Shown here: piece after piece, positions 27,191-39,329 of the stretch
Numbering within the stretch: the first letter of the stretch is position 1
How the letters are laid out: every line of letters starts with the position of its first letter
From: Spirogloea muscicola
Taxonomy: Eukaryota > Streptophyta > Zygnematophyceae > Spirogloeales > Spirogloeaceae
DNA: 64,000 nucleotides
Assembly (NCBI GenBank): GCA_009602725.1
Contig: WELB01000005.1
Location: 356,683 to 420,682, forward strand
Reading direction: 5' to 3'
Notes under the pieces: model-generated
Told to the model about the DNA's origin: nothing
What the model saw: the letters and a program-made list of their open reading frames with translations, nothing else
The model's database searches: none
Position numbers and translations under genes: made by a program

Positions 27191-30100
27191 AGGACGTGGA
27201 GGGCGCCGGCGGCCGGCCCCGGCAGCGGCGGCGGGGGCGGCGATGGCAGCGACGTGGCGGTGCTGGAGCGGGAGGAGGAGGAGGAGGGAGGGGGGGAGCT
27301 CCCGCAGAACCCCTTCCGGCAGTTCCTCCGCGACGCTCGGTGGGCTCTCGACTACCACAGCCCTGCTAGTCTTAACTAAGAAGTTATCGCAGCCCTGCCG
27401 TTTGGCGAAGCCGCAAACCGCCATCGAACTGTTGCTTCGTTTGCTCTAGCCTGCCACAGTCGTGCTGGTCTTAACTAGAAGTTGTCGCAGACCTGCCGTT
27501 TGGCCAAGCCGCAAACCGCCATTAGAGCGTCGTCGCCGCTGATCTTTCCGTCTCAACTCCCTACTTCCCCGCTCTCCTCTGCCTAATATAGTCCGATAAT
27601 GTGATTATCATCACCCTCTTTATGCACCTGGCTGGCCATAATAGCCGCTCTTTTGATGTCAGCAGCCGCTTGCTTCCCTCCCTCCTCCCAGCCGCGCTGC
27701 GAAAGCCAGCCTCGAGACAGTGAGGCGAGACGAGGTCGGGCTCGAGATTGTTGCGCTAGCCCTTCCCGCCGCGCTTGCCGCCATGGCGGAACCCGTTGCC
27801 CAGCTCACTGAGACCGCGTTCATAGCCCGCGCCGGTACTCGCCCCCCTCCAATGCTTGGCGTCCACCCACGTCGTCGGTCGGTTGGCCATGGCCACGGGG
27901 AGTCCAGACAAAAGTTGGGACTGCAGTCTGCCTGGTGGCAGTAGGAGCGGCGGAGGAGGCATGACACTCCCCCGTCCTGGCTTTGTGTGATGCCAGCTCG
28001 GCTCTGCAGGCCGATGAGCTTGGCGTCAATGTCGCCGCACTAGCCGTGCCGGCCATACTGGCCCTGGCTGCCGAGCCTCTCGCGTCGTTAGTCGACACGT
28101 ACTTCATTGCAGACCTAGGTACCCCGCCATTGGGCCCGCATTACTTTGCTACTAAACTACATCTGCCCCTTAAATTACAAATTCGATATGACTAGAGCTG
28201 ATGTCACCTGGGTTCTCAGCTGCTCCTAAGTGGTTAGAGTTGTCCCCGTGCTAATTTCAATGACTGCTGATATTCTGGTTGTGCTATCTTTCGCATGTTC
28301 CTGTTTGCTTGTGTTGCTGCACCTACTTAGGATTTCTGCACTGTCGTGCTCATGAGTGCATGATTCAGTAGGCTTCAATCGATTGATCAGTTGAGGATTA
28401 TATCTCAGGCTTCACTGCAGGTTCAGTTAACTGCAACTGTAGTTGTTGACTGTAGCTGGCTCTCACATGTGCAGGCCCAGTGGAGCTGGCTGCGGTCGGC
28501 GTGTCGGTCTCCATCTTCAACCTCGTGTCCAAGGTGTTCAACTTCCCGCTCCTTAGCGTCACCACGTCATTCGTGGCCGAGGATGGCGCACTGGGCGTGG
28601 ATCTTGGTCGGGTGCCACCGAGGAGCCAGCAGGGCCGGCAGGAGCTGTTGGCCACCAAGGGCTCTGACCAGGACGCCAAGGAAGCCCTTCTGCCGGCCGG
28701 TACGCAGTCCCCCCCCTCCTCCTTTAGAGGTTTAGGGTTTACAGTGTCGGGTTTAGGGTTTTGGGTTTTGGGTACCGGGGTTTAGGATGACGGTTTTATT
28801 AGGTATGAGATTCTGCCAGTCATTCAATCTGCTCTCATCAACGACCAAGCATGGATCACCGAGGCAAATAGATCTCTCTATCTGGCAGCTCAACAGCACC
28901 TCGCGGTGTCTTAGCAGCTATGTAACAATACTGTGAAACAAATCTGGTGGCTTATTGCTCTCCTGCTAGAAATAGGATCCTGGCTTTTAGCTGGGTCTAC
29001 AGAGAATGCTGCACCTAGTTGCTGTCATTAATGCTACCCCCTAATTGTAGTTGTGATATGACCTGAGCGAGGTGAAATTGAGGTAACCTTGGCTTGGCAT
29101 GATCAAGTCTGAAATGCTTACAGTCTGAAACGAAGATAAGTAACCAAAATTGCCTTTGAAGCATGTCATCTGTCTGCTCGGCCGCGCCTGCGCAGAATGG
29201 GTGCAGGCGCCAAGGCCCGTGGTGCCTGCCATCTCGGCAGCGCTCGTGCTTGCGACGGTGCTGGGCGTCGCCGAGGCACTCATCATGTCCCTTGCGAGCG
29301 GCCCGATTCTGAACATCATGGGGGTTCCGGTGGTGAGCTCGGCCGCCATCTCAATCTTTCAGCAGGTTGGCCATGTGCTTTGAGAGGCGGCTGTAGGTGT
29401 GGCACCTGATGCAGCCGTCTTCGGCTTGTATCCTGGGCAGGTGTCAGCCATGCGGGCCCCTGCGCAGAGCTACCTTAGCTTCCGTGCGCTCGGAGCACCC
29501 GCCGTGGTCCTGGCCATGGCCACCCAGGGCGTCTTCCGTGGCTTCAAGGACACGCGCACACCCCTGTTCTCCACAGGTACTTTGTCGTTTTGGCCTCTGC
29601 GAAAAGTATACATATAAGATGACGGACTATTTTGGGACATGGAAGGTGACCCTGAGACTCGAGGGTTGAGTCAACACTTTGCTTGATGCTGATTTTCAAT
29701 ACCTGTATATACATGTGATCACGTGGTCTGTGCTTCCATTTTCTCCTCTTGCACTTGCCAAGTATGACTACTGTTTCTGCTCAAGCTGGTCGTGGTGCTG
29801 TCCTTTGTTGTCTGCATCACAGGCCCCGGACCCTTCTGCCTGTATCACTTTGTACATTCAGAAGCTGATTCTCAGATTCTCTGTCCTATGACCAGTTGCT
29901 GGGAGCGCGGTAAACATCCTGCTGGATCCCGTGCTCATGTTTGCCTGCGGCCTGGGCATCAGCGGCGCCGCCATTGCCACTGTGGCATCGCAGTACCTGA
30001 TTGCTGGAGTGCTGCTCTGGAGTATGGCAGAGCGCGTCACGCTCCTCCCGCCGCAGCTCCGGGACCTGCGGTTTGACCGCTTTCTGAAGTCGGGTGCGTC

Positions 30101-32345
30101 ACGTGCATGTGTCCTCATATGGGGAGTAGCGGTGGTGGAAGCCATGATCCTTTGCCTTATCTGAAAGTGCCCCCTGAATGAGTGTTTGTGCTTCAATCAA
30201 TGGATAAGTCTTTACTGGCACAGCCGAGCTGACAACTATCTCATTGAGCTGCTTGGTAATTGCGGGAGCTGGGTCCTGAAGGTTAGCGGAGGTTTTCTGA
30301 CTGCTGCTGGAATAACAGGCGGCCTGCTGTTAGGGAGGACGCTTGCCCTCCTGTCCACCATGACGCTGGCAACGTCCATGGCGGCGCGCCAAGGCACAAC
30401 GCCCATGGCTGCCCACCAGATCTGTGCCCAGATATGGCTTGCGTCCTCGCTGCTATCTGACTCGCTCGCCCTCGCTGGCCAGGTAGGCAACCCTAGCAAC
30501 TCTTTCCCATTTCCTGCATTGATGCTGACAGAAGAGTAAGTGCATCAGTGATCAGACTGCCGGCATAGACGGGCCCGACATGTGAACTTTGATTTCAGGG
30601 TAATGCTTAATTGAGCTCTACCGCTAATTGAGTTGTACCGCTGTCAACCTCATAACGTGCAGTCTGATAAGTGTCTGCAGTCCATCCATCTACTATGGAA
30701 GTTGTGCTCTAGTCCTTGCACCTGTTGCATCGCTTGAGAGAAAGCCGCGCAATCTCCATAGACTTCCATGGCCCTTAAGGACGCATTACCCAAATTTTGA
30801 TTTTGTCTTCTGACCTGTCCCACAATGTGTCTTACAAGCCAGACTTTGCTGGCGAGCTCCTTTGCACAAGGTGATGCCAGGAGGGTCAAAGCCATCACAT
30901 TCCGTACGCTGCAGGTGCCTGCAAGTCCCTTCCCAGTCCCCACTCTCTGTGCAGTAGTTGAGCAAGACTGTGCCTATGGACAGTATTTCTGCGCAGTTGC
31001 ACTTGACGCCTATGCCTCGCCAAGCAGGAGCAAAACCCAACAGAACAGCACACCGAAACTGCTGATATTGTGTGTGAGTTGCTCTGATGTGCAGCTGGGC
31101 TTGGCCATGGGCTTGACAATGTCAATCATCTTGTCAGTCGGTGCCAACACCTTCCCTCGCATCTTCACACAAGACGCAGGCGTGCTCGGGGCTATGGCTG
31201 TCATCATGCCGGTACAGCAGACCACTGTCACTACCCAACTTGCATCAGCATGTCCTAGGACCTGAAGCTGTGGCTTGCCCTATGCCCTACAGCTGATGAG
31301 GCATATTTTGACACTAATGTACTAATAAAATGATGTACTAATAAAAGGACAAAGAAGCCTTGCTTATAGGTGCAGGTTCATACAGTAGGGTGTAAGGTAG
31401 AAGTCTGGGGTTCATGAGCATGCTGCACTCAAGTGCCAACCTGACCATGGCAGTCCTTCCACTCCTGTTCCACTCGTGCCAGTTTGTAGCTGCAACGCAG
31501 CCAATAACCTCAATAGCCTTTGTCTTTGACGGCTTGCATTACGGTGCTTCAGACTTTTCTTACGCCGCAGTGGCCATGGTGAGCACAGAGCCTCGTCCTT
31601 GCCCGTTTGGAATCAATTTGTGCAGTAGGTGGACCTGACGCTGCAGCCTCTAGCTTTGTATCCTTGGATACGGACCATCTTGTCTCAAACCTTAGATAAC
31701 TTGATCACTTAAAATCGAATTGGGTTTCAAGTAAATCAAGTACAGGCACAGTATGCCAGTGGCAACCATTGGACAATATGGAAATTGATTGGTTGTCCTA
31801 TTTATTAGCATCGCTTTCCAGCCGCCTGTCAGCAACATCCTTGCTGCTGCAGGCAAGGGGGATAAATTTTCTGATGTGTGCAGCTGGTTCTGCTGGCAGA
31901 TCCTGTCGTCTATCCCGTGCGTTGTGGTGTTGCTGTTGGCGCCCCACCTCTTTGGCCTTGCCGGCGTCTGGATGGGCCTCACACTCATCATGTCGCTGCG
32001 CATGTTCGTGGGCTTCGCCAGGTGTGCCCAGAGGCCTTCTTGAGCACCACAGCAGATTGTGAATGTGGACTTTGAAAGCTACCCAATAATAACAAGCCTT
32101 GCTTGTGGAAGTTGCTGCAAGAATTCATGTGCAGTGTGTATGTGTATATGATGGAGTAAGTGCTGTGGTCGTGCAGCAGTGCATGCGGACGTGTAAGAGC
32201 TTGAACCAACTTCACCCTCTTTGATACTTGTGTGCACTTTGACTGTAGGATTGGCACAAAGAGCGGGCCATGGCAACTCCTCAATGGGGCGGATCTGCAA
32301 GCTGTGGCACGGCCAGCCTCACTCAAGGGCTTGAGGGTAGAGTAG
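27191..32345 (+). CDS. MATE-family efflux transporter (plant DTX42-45 type)
   Basis: Membrane carrier exporting organic compounds in exchange for H+ or Na+; plant relatives are in plastid or plasma membrane. Start not identified: the first supported coding block ends ELPQNPFRQFLRDAR at 27339 (donor GTGGGC), matching the pre-TM1 segment of plant MATEs, and its 5' side runs into GC-rich sequence and a gap. TM1 is encoded by two alternative exons (27725-27834 and 27997-28118). Next come GPVELAAVGVSVSIFNLVSK (from 28475) and PLLSVTTSFVAED, then QSYLSFRALGAPAVVLAMAT (about 29465), QGVFRGFKDTRTPLF, VNILLDPVLMFACGLGISGA (about 29912), GLLLGRTLALLSTMTLATSM, MAAHQICAQIWLASSLLSDS, LGLAMGLTMSIILSVGANTF, TSIAFVFDGLHYGASDFSYA and GLAGVWMGLTLIMSLRMFVG (about 31957). 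A final exon IGTKSGPWQLLNG ends at TAG 32343-32345. The family is certain; substrate and membrane are unknown. Confidence 0.92.
27725..27834 (+). other. MATE exon 2A (first of a duplicated TM1 exon pair)
   Basis: Encodes DEVGLEIVALALPAALAAMA then EPVAQLTETAFIARAG. It completes the CG left by the donor at 27339 with one base and ends one base into a codon before GTACTC. Length 110. About 20 of 36 aligned residues match exon 2B. Boundaries are inferred from splice signals and phase. Confidence 0.7.
27997..28118 (+). other. MATE exon 2B (second of a duplicated TM1 exon pair)
   Basis: Encodes DELGVNVAALAVPAILALAA then EPLASLVDTYFIADLG after the acceptor GATGCCAG. It has the same entry and exit phases as exon 2A (length 122, donor GTACCC) and could join the same neighbours. 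Its LASLVDT.FI pattern is nearer the plant MATE consensus than that of 2A. Confidence 0.75.
28722..28790 (+). repeat. Degenerate TTTAGGG-like tract in a MATE intron
   Basis: Several imperfect units (GGTTTAGGGTTT, GGGTTTAGGGTTTTGGG, GGGGTTTAGG) lie close to the donor side of an intron. They resemble the plant-type telomere repeat but are too irregular to be a chromosome end. Confidence 0.6.
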
Positions 32346-33380
32346 GTGCAGGGCCACCCAAGCTCTCTGCTGAGGTGCGGCTAAGTATGAGATGCAAGCC
32401 CCATGGGCTTTTGCTGCAAACCTTTGGTGACTACGCTGGTCAGGGCTCACAAGCAACTGGCGGCACCCATGGATGATCTGTGTTCCAGTGCGTCAGGTGT
32501 ACCTCAGCTGCCGGCATCCATACGTCAGTCTTCAGTGTACAACTCTGTACTACTCCAGAGCGACAATAGCAGCAAGAGGCGACTACCGGGGCCGTTAGTG
32601 TGTGCTCGTGCTTATACGGTTAACAGCAGCATGCACAGCTGTACTCGCAAGGCCGAGGGTTTTGTGGCATACAGTGCTACCTCCAGTCCGCCACCTAAAG
32701 GGGGAACCAAGGCAAACCGATGCGTGGGAAATCAAGATGTGTTGTAGGAGGGCGAGGGGGTATGACAGGAAGAAACAAGTTGCACGGTTGCATGGTGGTG
32801 ACACTGAAGGGCCACTGCGGACTCTGTGAGCCTCAACAAGAGGGGAGTCATGCTGCACTAGTGTTCACAAGGGCAATCTACGAGCAGCCACTGCAGAGCC
32901 CGGCAGTCCAGGAGGCAGGGATGCCTGGCAAGCGGCAGCAGCACAGATGGAGGCAGTGGAGCCTGGCACTAAGTTGCTCCATGTGTCATTGACCAGGCCG
33001 AGCTGTGGAGTGGAGTGCGCCTCCATCATGCACCAGCCTGAGGTTGTGCCCAGGACTGTACTGTAATAAGTGCTTTGGCAGCTTGGCGCCGCAAGCAAAA
33101 GAAGAAAAGAATGGTGGGTGGCAACTCCCTCGCAGGCCAACTGGCGGCGCCGGCCCATGACTTCTGTGCCAGATCAGTGCAGCCTGGTGTGAGGCCAGTC
33201 CCAGCTGCGCACAATTCAGGTGCTGTGACCACCAGCCGGTGAAGTGGCTGCTCTATGTGGCGTGCACCGTTGAGCTGCCTGTGCTGGTGAGCCGCCACAG
33301 CTGGCTCCGCAGCGTCACGGCCGTCATAAACCCGAGGAGGGAAGGAATGTGGGTTGAAAGATGGGCCTGCCGAGTGCCGT
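32346..33380. other. Intergenic between two convergent genes
   Basis: Shared 3' flank of the MATE gene (+) and the glycosyltransferase gene (-). No conserved coding block or repeat module was recognised; it will contain both 3' UTRs. Confidence 0.5.
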
Positions 33381-36300
33381 CTACTTGACTGTGCCAGCGG
33401 CAGTTCGTGACGGTGGTCCCGCACACTGAGAGAGCTTGAGTGCCTTGCAGGTCGGCAGCGCCAACTTCACAACATTGATCTGAGCGCTGCGCCGTAGCTT
33501 GCAGAAGCCATTCACCTTGCCCTGAGTTACCACACCCTCTGATGTGACCTTAATTCCGATCTGCCGTAGCTTGCGCATGTCACGACCGGTGAGGGACTGC
33601 CACGGCGCGTCCCACCACGCATATGGCAGTAACGGTGTCATTGCGCACTGCACCGTGATTAAACAGACTGGGTCAACCACCACAGGAGAGCATATATTGG
33701 TGGTACTCCTTGTTAGTAGGTGGAGAAACGAAATGCAGCACGCCAGCAACAGGGCAGCTATGAACCAAGTCATGACCTCAACATGAGAAGCTCATTCCCT
33801 GTGCAAAGTATGGCACTGCCACTGCAGCTACCGCTGTTGCTATGTTGGGGGACTCACTTGGGCCGGCTGGCGCGGGCAACTCAACGGCCCACCAAATGTG
33901 TGCCAGGCGTGGCCGCGGCCACCTTGCCGGAGTAGCCCGTGATCCAGCACCGCCTTGTTGAAGCAGCTCCAAAAGACAAAGCCCTTATTGTCGCCTTGCT
34001 CATCTGCACCCCAATTGTACATTAGTCCGAGCATGTAAATCAAAGCGAGGAGCTTCCAAATTTGATACTATTGGAAGCAGAATTTGAGGGAGGTGTGATA
34101 GGTGGCTGCCAAATGGTCAGGAACATCAATTGTCTCACATCAGACATTTACAATGTCTCAGCTAAGGCAGTGATAACGCACTCAAGTTGTTTGCAGCCGC
34201 CAAGGATGCCACCAGTTGGGCATACGTCGTGGCCACCCGCCAGGCAGCCGAGGAGATCACTGCGCGGCGGGCTCGCGCAGCTAGGAAGAAATCTACGAGG
34301 GCCACCCACCTGGGCATTGGTCCCCAATCCTTCTTCCTCTTGTCCGGTACTTGGAAGGAATCAGCATTCATCTTGTTATTCTCAGGATGCATGTCCATGT
34401 AGCCAGCGTAGTCAAAACTGATCACCTGTACAATTACAAACAGACAGGTTCAATCCATGTCACGCTCAGCAGGTCACACAACGACCTCCATGTCAGAGGG
34501 TACGACTGCTGATGATGGTGTCCAGCTCTCTATAATCAAGAACAAACGAACATGATGAGAAGTTACTTCAGATCTGATGGTATCACCCCCACTGTCACAT
34601 TGTCCCTTGGTAAAGATTGGCAAGAAGTTGTGCACCTCACACATTGGGACAATGAGAGGAGCATTTGTACCTCAGCAGACTTTCCTAACAGCCTTGTCAT
34701 GGTTGGTATTGTCGTAGGAGTATCAGAAACTATTACTAGCCGAGGCCGCCTGCCCTTAAGATATGGATTCGAGTCAATGGCTGTTTGCACACAGGAGGTT
34801 GCAGCTGCCAATGTTGTAGGAGATCTGATCAAGGACAATGGTATTCTTAGCTACGAAACTCAAATCACAGCTTGCATGCACAGAGTGACTCTACCATGAC
34901 TGACATATGGATGCTATGCTAAGCAGACCAGGCTCACAACAAGCTAGCAAAAAAAACTGATCAGGTGCTATGCAAGGCTTCTGTGACGAGCAAACAAGTG
35001 ATTTGAGTAAGTAAGCACAAACTTGCTGTGCAGCATGCGAAGGTGTAGCACTAAATCAGGAGCCCTCCCAGCCAGCGTCCAATCCACAGCTTGCTTCACT
35101 ATAGGGGAGGGCTTGATAAGGACTCGAAGCAACTCTCCAAATACATTAGGCCGAGAATCTGGATCCCATGGATGCCCCATCACTTGGTAAGCTCTGGCCC
35201 GCATGTTCAGTTGTCGGCTCTTCAAGAACCATTGCAACCCCACTGCATCAGATGCATCTGAGAACCTGCAGATAGGATTGACAAAGGAGCCTACATTACA
35301 GGACTTAAATTGGAATCTTTGGAACAATACCAGCATTAATTCTCCACATATCAAATAAATACAAACTCAGATATTCCCTATCTATGCACATGTAACACCA
35401 TACCAGATGATGGGTTCAACCCATCTTGTCCAGTCTTCGCAGAGTACTTTAGATCGTGTTGGCTGGGCAAAGGAATCTATCCTCATGGTGAGTTCTCGGC
35501 CATGGCGGCCCACACAGTCATGCAGTACCCAGAGCCGTTTCACCTCTCCCATGCTAAACATCTCTTGGGAGTAGAGTATGTAATCGCCGAATGGAAGCTG
35601 TGGCCTGCCTACTCTTACATTGTCGGGCATTGTTGACCTGCGTCAACAGCAGAGGTGTTGAGGATCTGGTGACAAGACCATATGCAGTGTGTCCAAGCGA
35701 TGAGGACCTGCTAATCATTCTCAAGCTAGGGAGCTTGTCAAGGAATTTGATATGTTGGATACAATACTTGCCACAACTCGATTTGATATGTTGCATACAT
35801 TGCTTACCACAACACAAACTTATACATGTAATCTCTAAGAGGTTCCTAGAGAGGGGATTGCCAAAATGCAAGAGGAGGAGCAAAGTGGAACCCACCCGTG
35901 CTCTCCTATAATGATTGATCGGTTGAGGAGCATGGCAAGGCCAGCAGCAGTGACAGCTTTGTAGATATTGTTGCCTAATCCATCATGCTGACCTTTTCCA
36001 AGTACAAACCCTTGCTTGCAGAATTCGGAGCCTCGCATCTTTCGCACTGTTGTAGCACCTGCACGAAAATAGGTAACAGTTGCCATCGCATGGGACGGAC
36101 TTCACAGTCTGTCAATGATGCATAGCAACCTAGTCCAGTGCATATCTCAAGAACACACAATGATTTTGAGAATGGATGATATGAGACTCTCCTCCCAGGT
36201 TTTGTCAAGCTCACCATGAGCAGCAAGGTGTGATCTAATGAGCTTGCGGATTCTGAGACTGGCAGCCCGTGTGTCTCCAACTGCAGCAGCTCCCATTTCC

Positions 36301-38803
36301 TCCACATTGGCACATTTTTTGGGTGGAGTCCAACGCTCGTGAGCTGGCTCAGGCGGCCAATACTCAGGAGGACTTGGGGGCAGCTTGAATCTGATCTTCA
36401 CAGGCTTTCGCGCTTTACCTCGACTGGTCCCTCTGGCTCTTCTTGCTCGTGAAAAATCCCCAGTCAGGTCCTCTGCACGCAGGCCAGTATCATCACCGCC
36501 TGCATCGGCAGCTAGCAGCCCGTCATCAGAGTCGTCCAGCTGAGACTCACCATCCAACATCTTGTCCCCCCTCTCTTCGGCCTCTTCCTTGTCAAAGTCA
36601 GCCTCAATCCTCTCTCTTTCATTTTCATTAGCACCACCACCATCACCATCACCCTTGTCCCCTTCCTCATCTTCCTTGCCAGCATAATCCACTGATTCCC
36701 AAAACCTGGTGAGTGCATCGGTTTCTGCAGCGGTGCAGATCAGATACTCATTCACCGAATACTTGACAAAGTATGTCACTCCAGGAACCAATAACGCACA
36801 GAGATCTAGAAGACAATATACTGTCGCTCTGCACCCTATAGCATGCAATAATTCACAACTTACTAAGCCCTTCACATTAGATATACATGAGGCTGGTGAC
36901 AACTTCACAGGGTCACAGTTGGGGGCCACGCTTGAGCTACTGCAACAGTAGGAAGTTAGATACCCTGTCAGCTCTAGACCAGCACAAGCATGAGTGGACA
37001 TGACGCCTGAGTGTACTCACCATTGAAATCTTCTTTGGCAGCAGCTATTTCAGCAAGGATCTTCCTTAGCTCCTCCTGCTCCTCTTGTGTTATGACCTCA
37101 GCAGGGCCAGGTAATCCAAAACCCCCGACTTGAGGATTGATACTCTTGACAGGGGCAACGCTTGCAATGGAGAAGTTCAACACATTGGCAACGAAGCTGC
37201 TGCTACTTTTTACGTTTTGGACATCATTGTCATGCAGCGGATCGTCACTCGTGACAGCTTGAGGGAGCTGATCCTCATGGATAGGGCCTGCTTCTTGAGC
37301 ACTGCTGGCCTTCTGGTCCTCGTCTGTCTTGTTGAGGCTATCTTGCTCAGCAACTTTGTCATCAGATGTATTGCCAACTTGATCCTCAGCTGCATTCTCA
37401 CTTGTAAGACTGTCCCTTGACCCTCTGGCCACAGCAGATTCCTGGCCCCCATCCCCAGTATTTGCCTCATCCAACTGCTCACTGTCCTCACGGTCATCAA
37501 CCATGCCATCAGCAGCCTCATCATCGGGCCCCTTGTTGTCTGGTGCTTTGATATCAGTGGCATCCCCTTGGCCCTTGCCAGTGCCACTATTCTCTTTCTC
37601 ATTGTCGTTGACATCTACCACCATCTCAGATTGTGAAGTTGCTTCCACAGCCTCTGCAAAGCCAGCCTCATCTGCCTTCTCGGCAGATGAAGCTGTCTCT
37701 TGTTCTTGTTCTTGTTCTTCCCCCTGCTCTTCCTCTGGTCTGGCATCAACATCTTTTCCTCCATTGTCAATCTGCTCCTTAGCAACCTCCCCTGCCTTGT
37801 CATTCTCAGATCTGTCATCAGCAGCTTCTTTGCTAACATCAGCCTCCTGTGCACTATCACTGTCACTGTCATCCCTCGAGTTATCAGCCATGCTCTCCTC
37901 ACCCATCCTCACATCTGAGGTCTCACTGTCCTCGTCATTCTTCTCCTCACCTGCAAGCACATGCTGCTCCCCCACGTTGTCATTGTCAACCTCCTCATCT
38001 GCTTGACCTTCGCGAGCATCAGTAACTCGAAGAGCCGCAGTGGTGCCTTCTGGAGAGTCCCTCGTGCTTGATTCATCATCCTCTGCATCTGCATTTCCCC
38101 CATCCTCATCAACATCCCCCTTGCCTTGTTCAGTCCTCTCGTCCTCGTCAATCTCTCTGCGTACTCCTCCATCCTCCTTGTCGGCTTCACTACTACCTCC
38201 TGCTTCTGCACCAGCAGTCTTCTCCTCCTCTGTGCCATCATCCTCGCTTCCTCCTGCCTCACCATCCTCGTCTCCTCTCTTCTTGTCACTTGTTGGTGCA
38301 CTTCCTGTCAGATACTGAGCTTTGCTACCGCTGACTACTTCATCTTTCTCCATGGCTGCGAAGCCGTGCTCCAGCTGCTCTTGTACCCCCATCGAACGCC
38401 CTGCACCATCCTCAGGCAGGCTTTCTCGTGGCAAATCAGCACGCCGAACTGCACTATCGAGCTCGACATTGTGACGAGGCTCCAGAGGCTGCTGATCAGA
38501 CTTCATTCTCAGTCCTCCTCTGCTACCTCCCAGCCTGTGAGCAAATTCCGGAGCAGCCTGCCGAGCTCCGAGCTCAAGCAGGGCATCAGCGGCATGGCCG
38601 TCGCCGCGGGACTGTGAGACGAGCTGCTGGCCGTCCAGGGCGATGGCCGTGGAGGCGGGGCCATGCGAGAAGTGCACGCCGACCCAGGCGACGAAGATCA
38701 CCACCCAGACGGAGAGGACGAGCCACCGGCTGTAGCCCTTGCCCTTGCGCGACAGCGGCTTGGCGCCGAGCGTGGCGTCCGCCGACGGCTTCCAATACGC
38801 CAT
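33381..38803 (-). CDS. Type II membrane glycosyltransferase, probably GT37-like fucosyltransferase, with long acidic stalk
   Basis: Probable Golgi enzyme of cell-wall or glycoprotein glycosylation. ATG at 38803-38801 starts a short basic cytosolic tail and one transmembrane segment, WLVLSVWVVIFVAWVGVHF. About 540 residues of Glu/Asp/Ser-rich low-complexity stalk follow, all in exon 1 (38803-37021). Exon 2 (36724-36215) joins in phase, adding more acidic sequence, a basic patch and KIRFKLPPSPPEYWPPEP. Exon 3 starts at 36058 and encodes GLGNNIYKAVTAAGLAMLL then NRSIIIGE, resembling the G-x-GN-R nucleotide-sugar motif of plant GT37. Later exons give FGDYILYSQEMF (about 35590), WFLKSRQLNMRARAYQVMGH (about 35215), PDLVLHLRMLHS (about 35065), RPRLVIVSDTPTTIPTM (about 34740), WVALVDFFLAARARRAVISS (about 34310) and a Cys-containing end, FVFWSCFNKAVLDHGL (about 33975). 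The last exon ends at 33381. Fucosyl specificity is inferred. Confidence 0.65.
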
Positions 38804-39325
38804 TCCGCGCGCCGGCCGCCGCCACTACACTCGCCCGCAGGCCCTACTACCGGCTCATGTGGCCGCGTGGCCGCGTGGCCGCAGCCACCCGGCCAGTGAC
38901 TCGCCGCACAGTCCGCCGCACTCGCGGCTGCGCCGAGCAGAGGGCCTTGGCCGCGGGCGCGCGGCGCGGCGGTCAAGCAAGGCCGGGCTAGCTATAGCTG
39001 GCTGGCGGGCCCAGGCGGGGGAGGGGGGGCCGGGGGTAGGGAGTGGCGGCAGGCATTCAAAACGACGGCGAGCCGTTCCGGCTGACCGCCGAAGTCTGCT
39101 AGCGGACGTCGTCCGGTCCCCTTCTCTCCGCCCGCCACATGGGAACCGACGGCGTGATGCCCTCACCCCGAACGACGAGGCGGCACGAGCTCCTGCACCG
39201 GCTGGCGGGCACCGCTGTGTCGTAGACGTCGTTACCACGTCCCTCTTCCGCTTTTTAGCTTGCACTCGCCTCTGCTTGAACTGTGTATTGGCTTGAATTG
39301 GCCTCCCTTTTCATTTCATGCGCCC
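38804..39325. other. GC-rich promoter-side region of the glycosyltransferase gene
   Basis: Highly GC-rich (38810-39200), as in front of other genes here, and probably the 5' UTR and promoter of the minus-strand gene. No independent conserved reading frame was recognised; overlapping open frames follow from the composition. Confidence 0.45.
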
Positions 39326-39329
39326 CGCG

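Noticed and set aside
28722-28790. Chromosome end
   Set aside because: Units are few and irregular and lie inside an intron of an otherwise continuous gene.
37503-38006. Ser/Leu-rich open frames on the plus strand opposite the acidic stalk
   Set aside because: These are reverse complements of Glu/Asp/Ser codons of the minus-strand gene; no splice logic or family match supports them.
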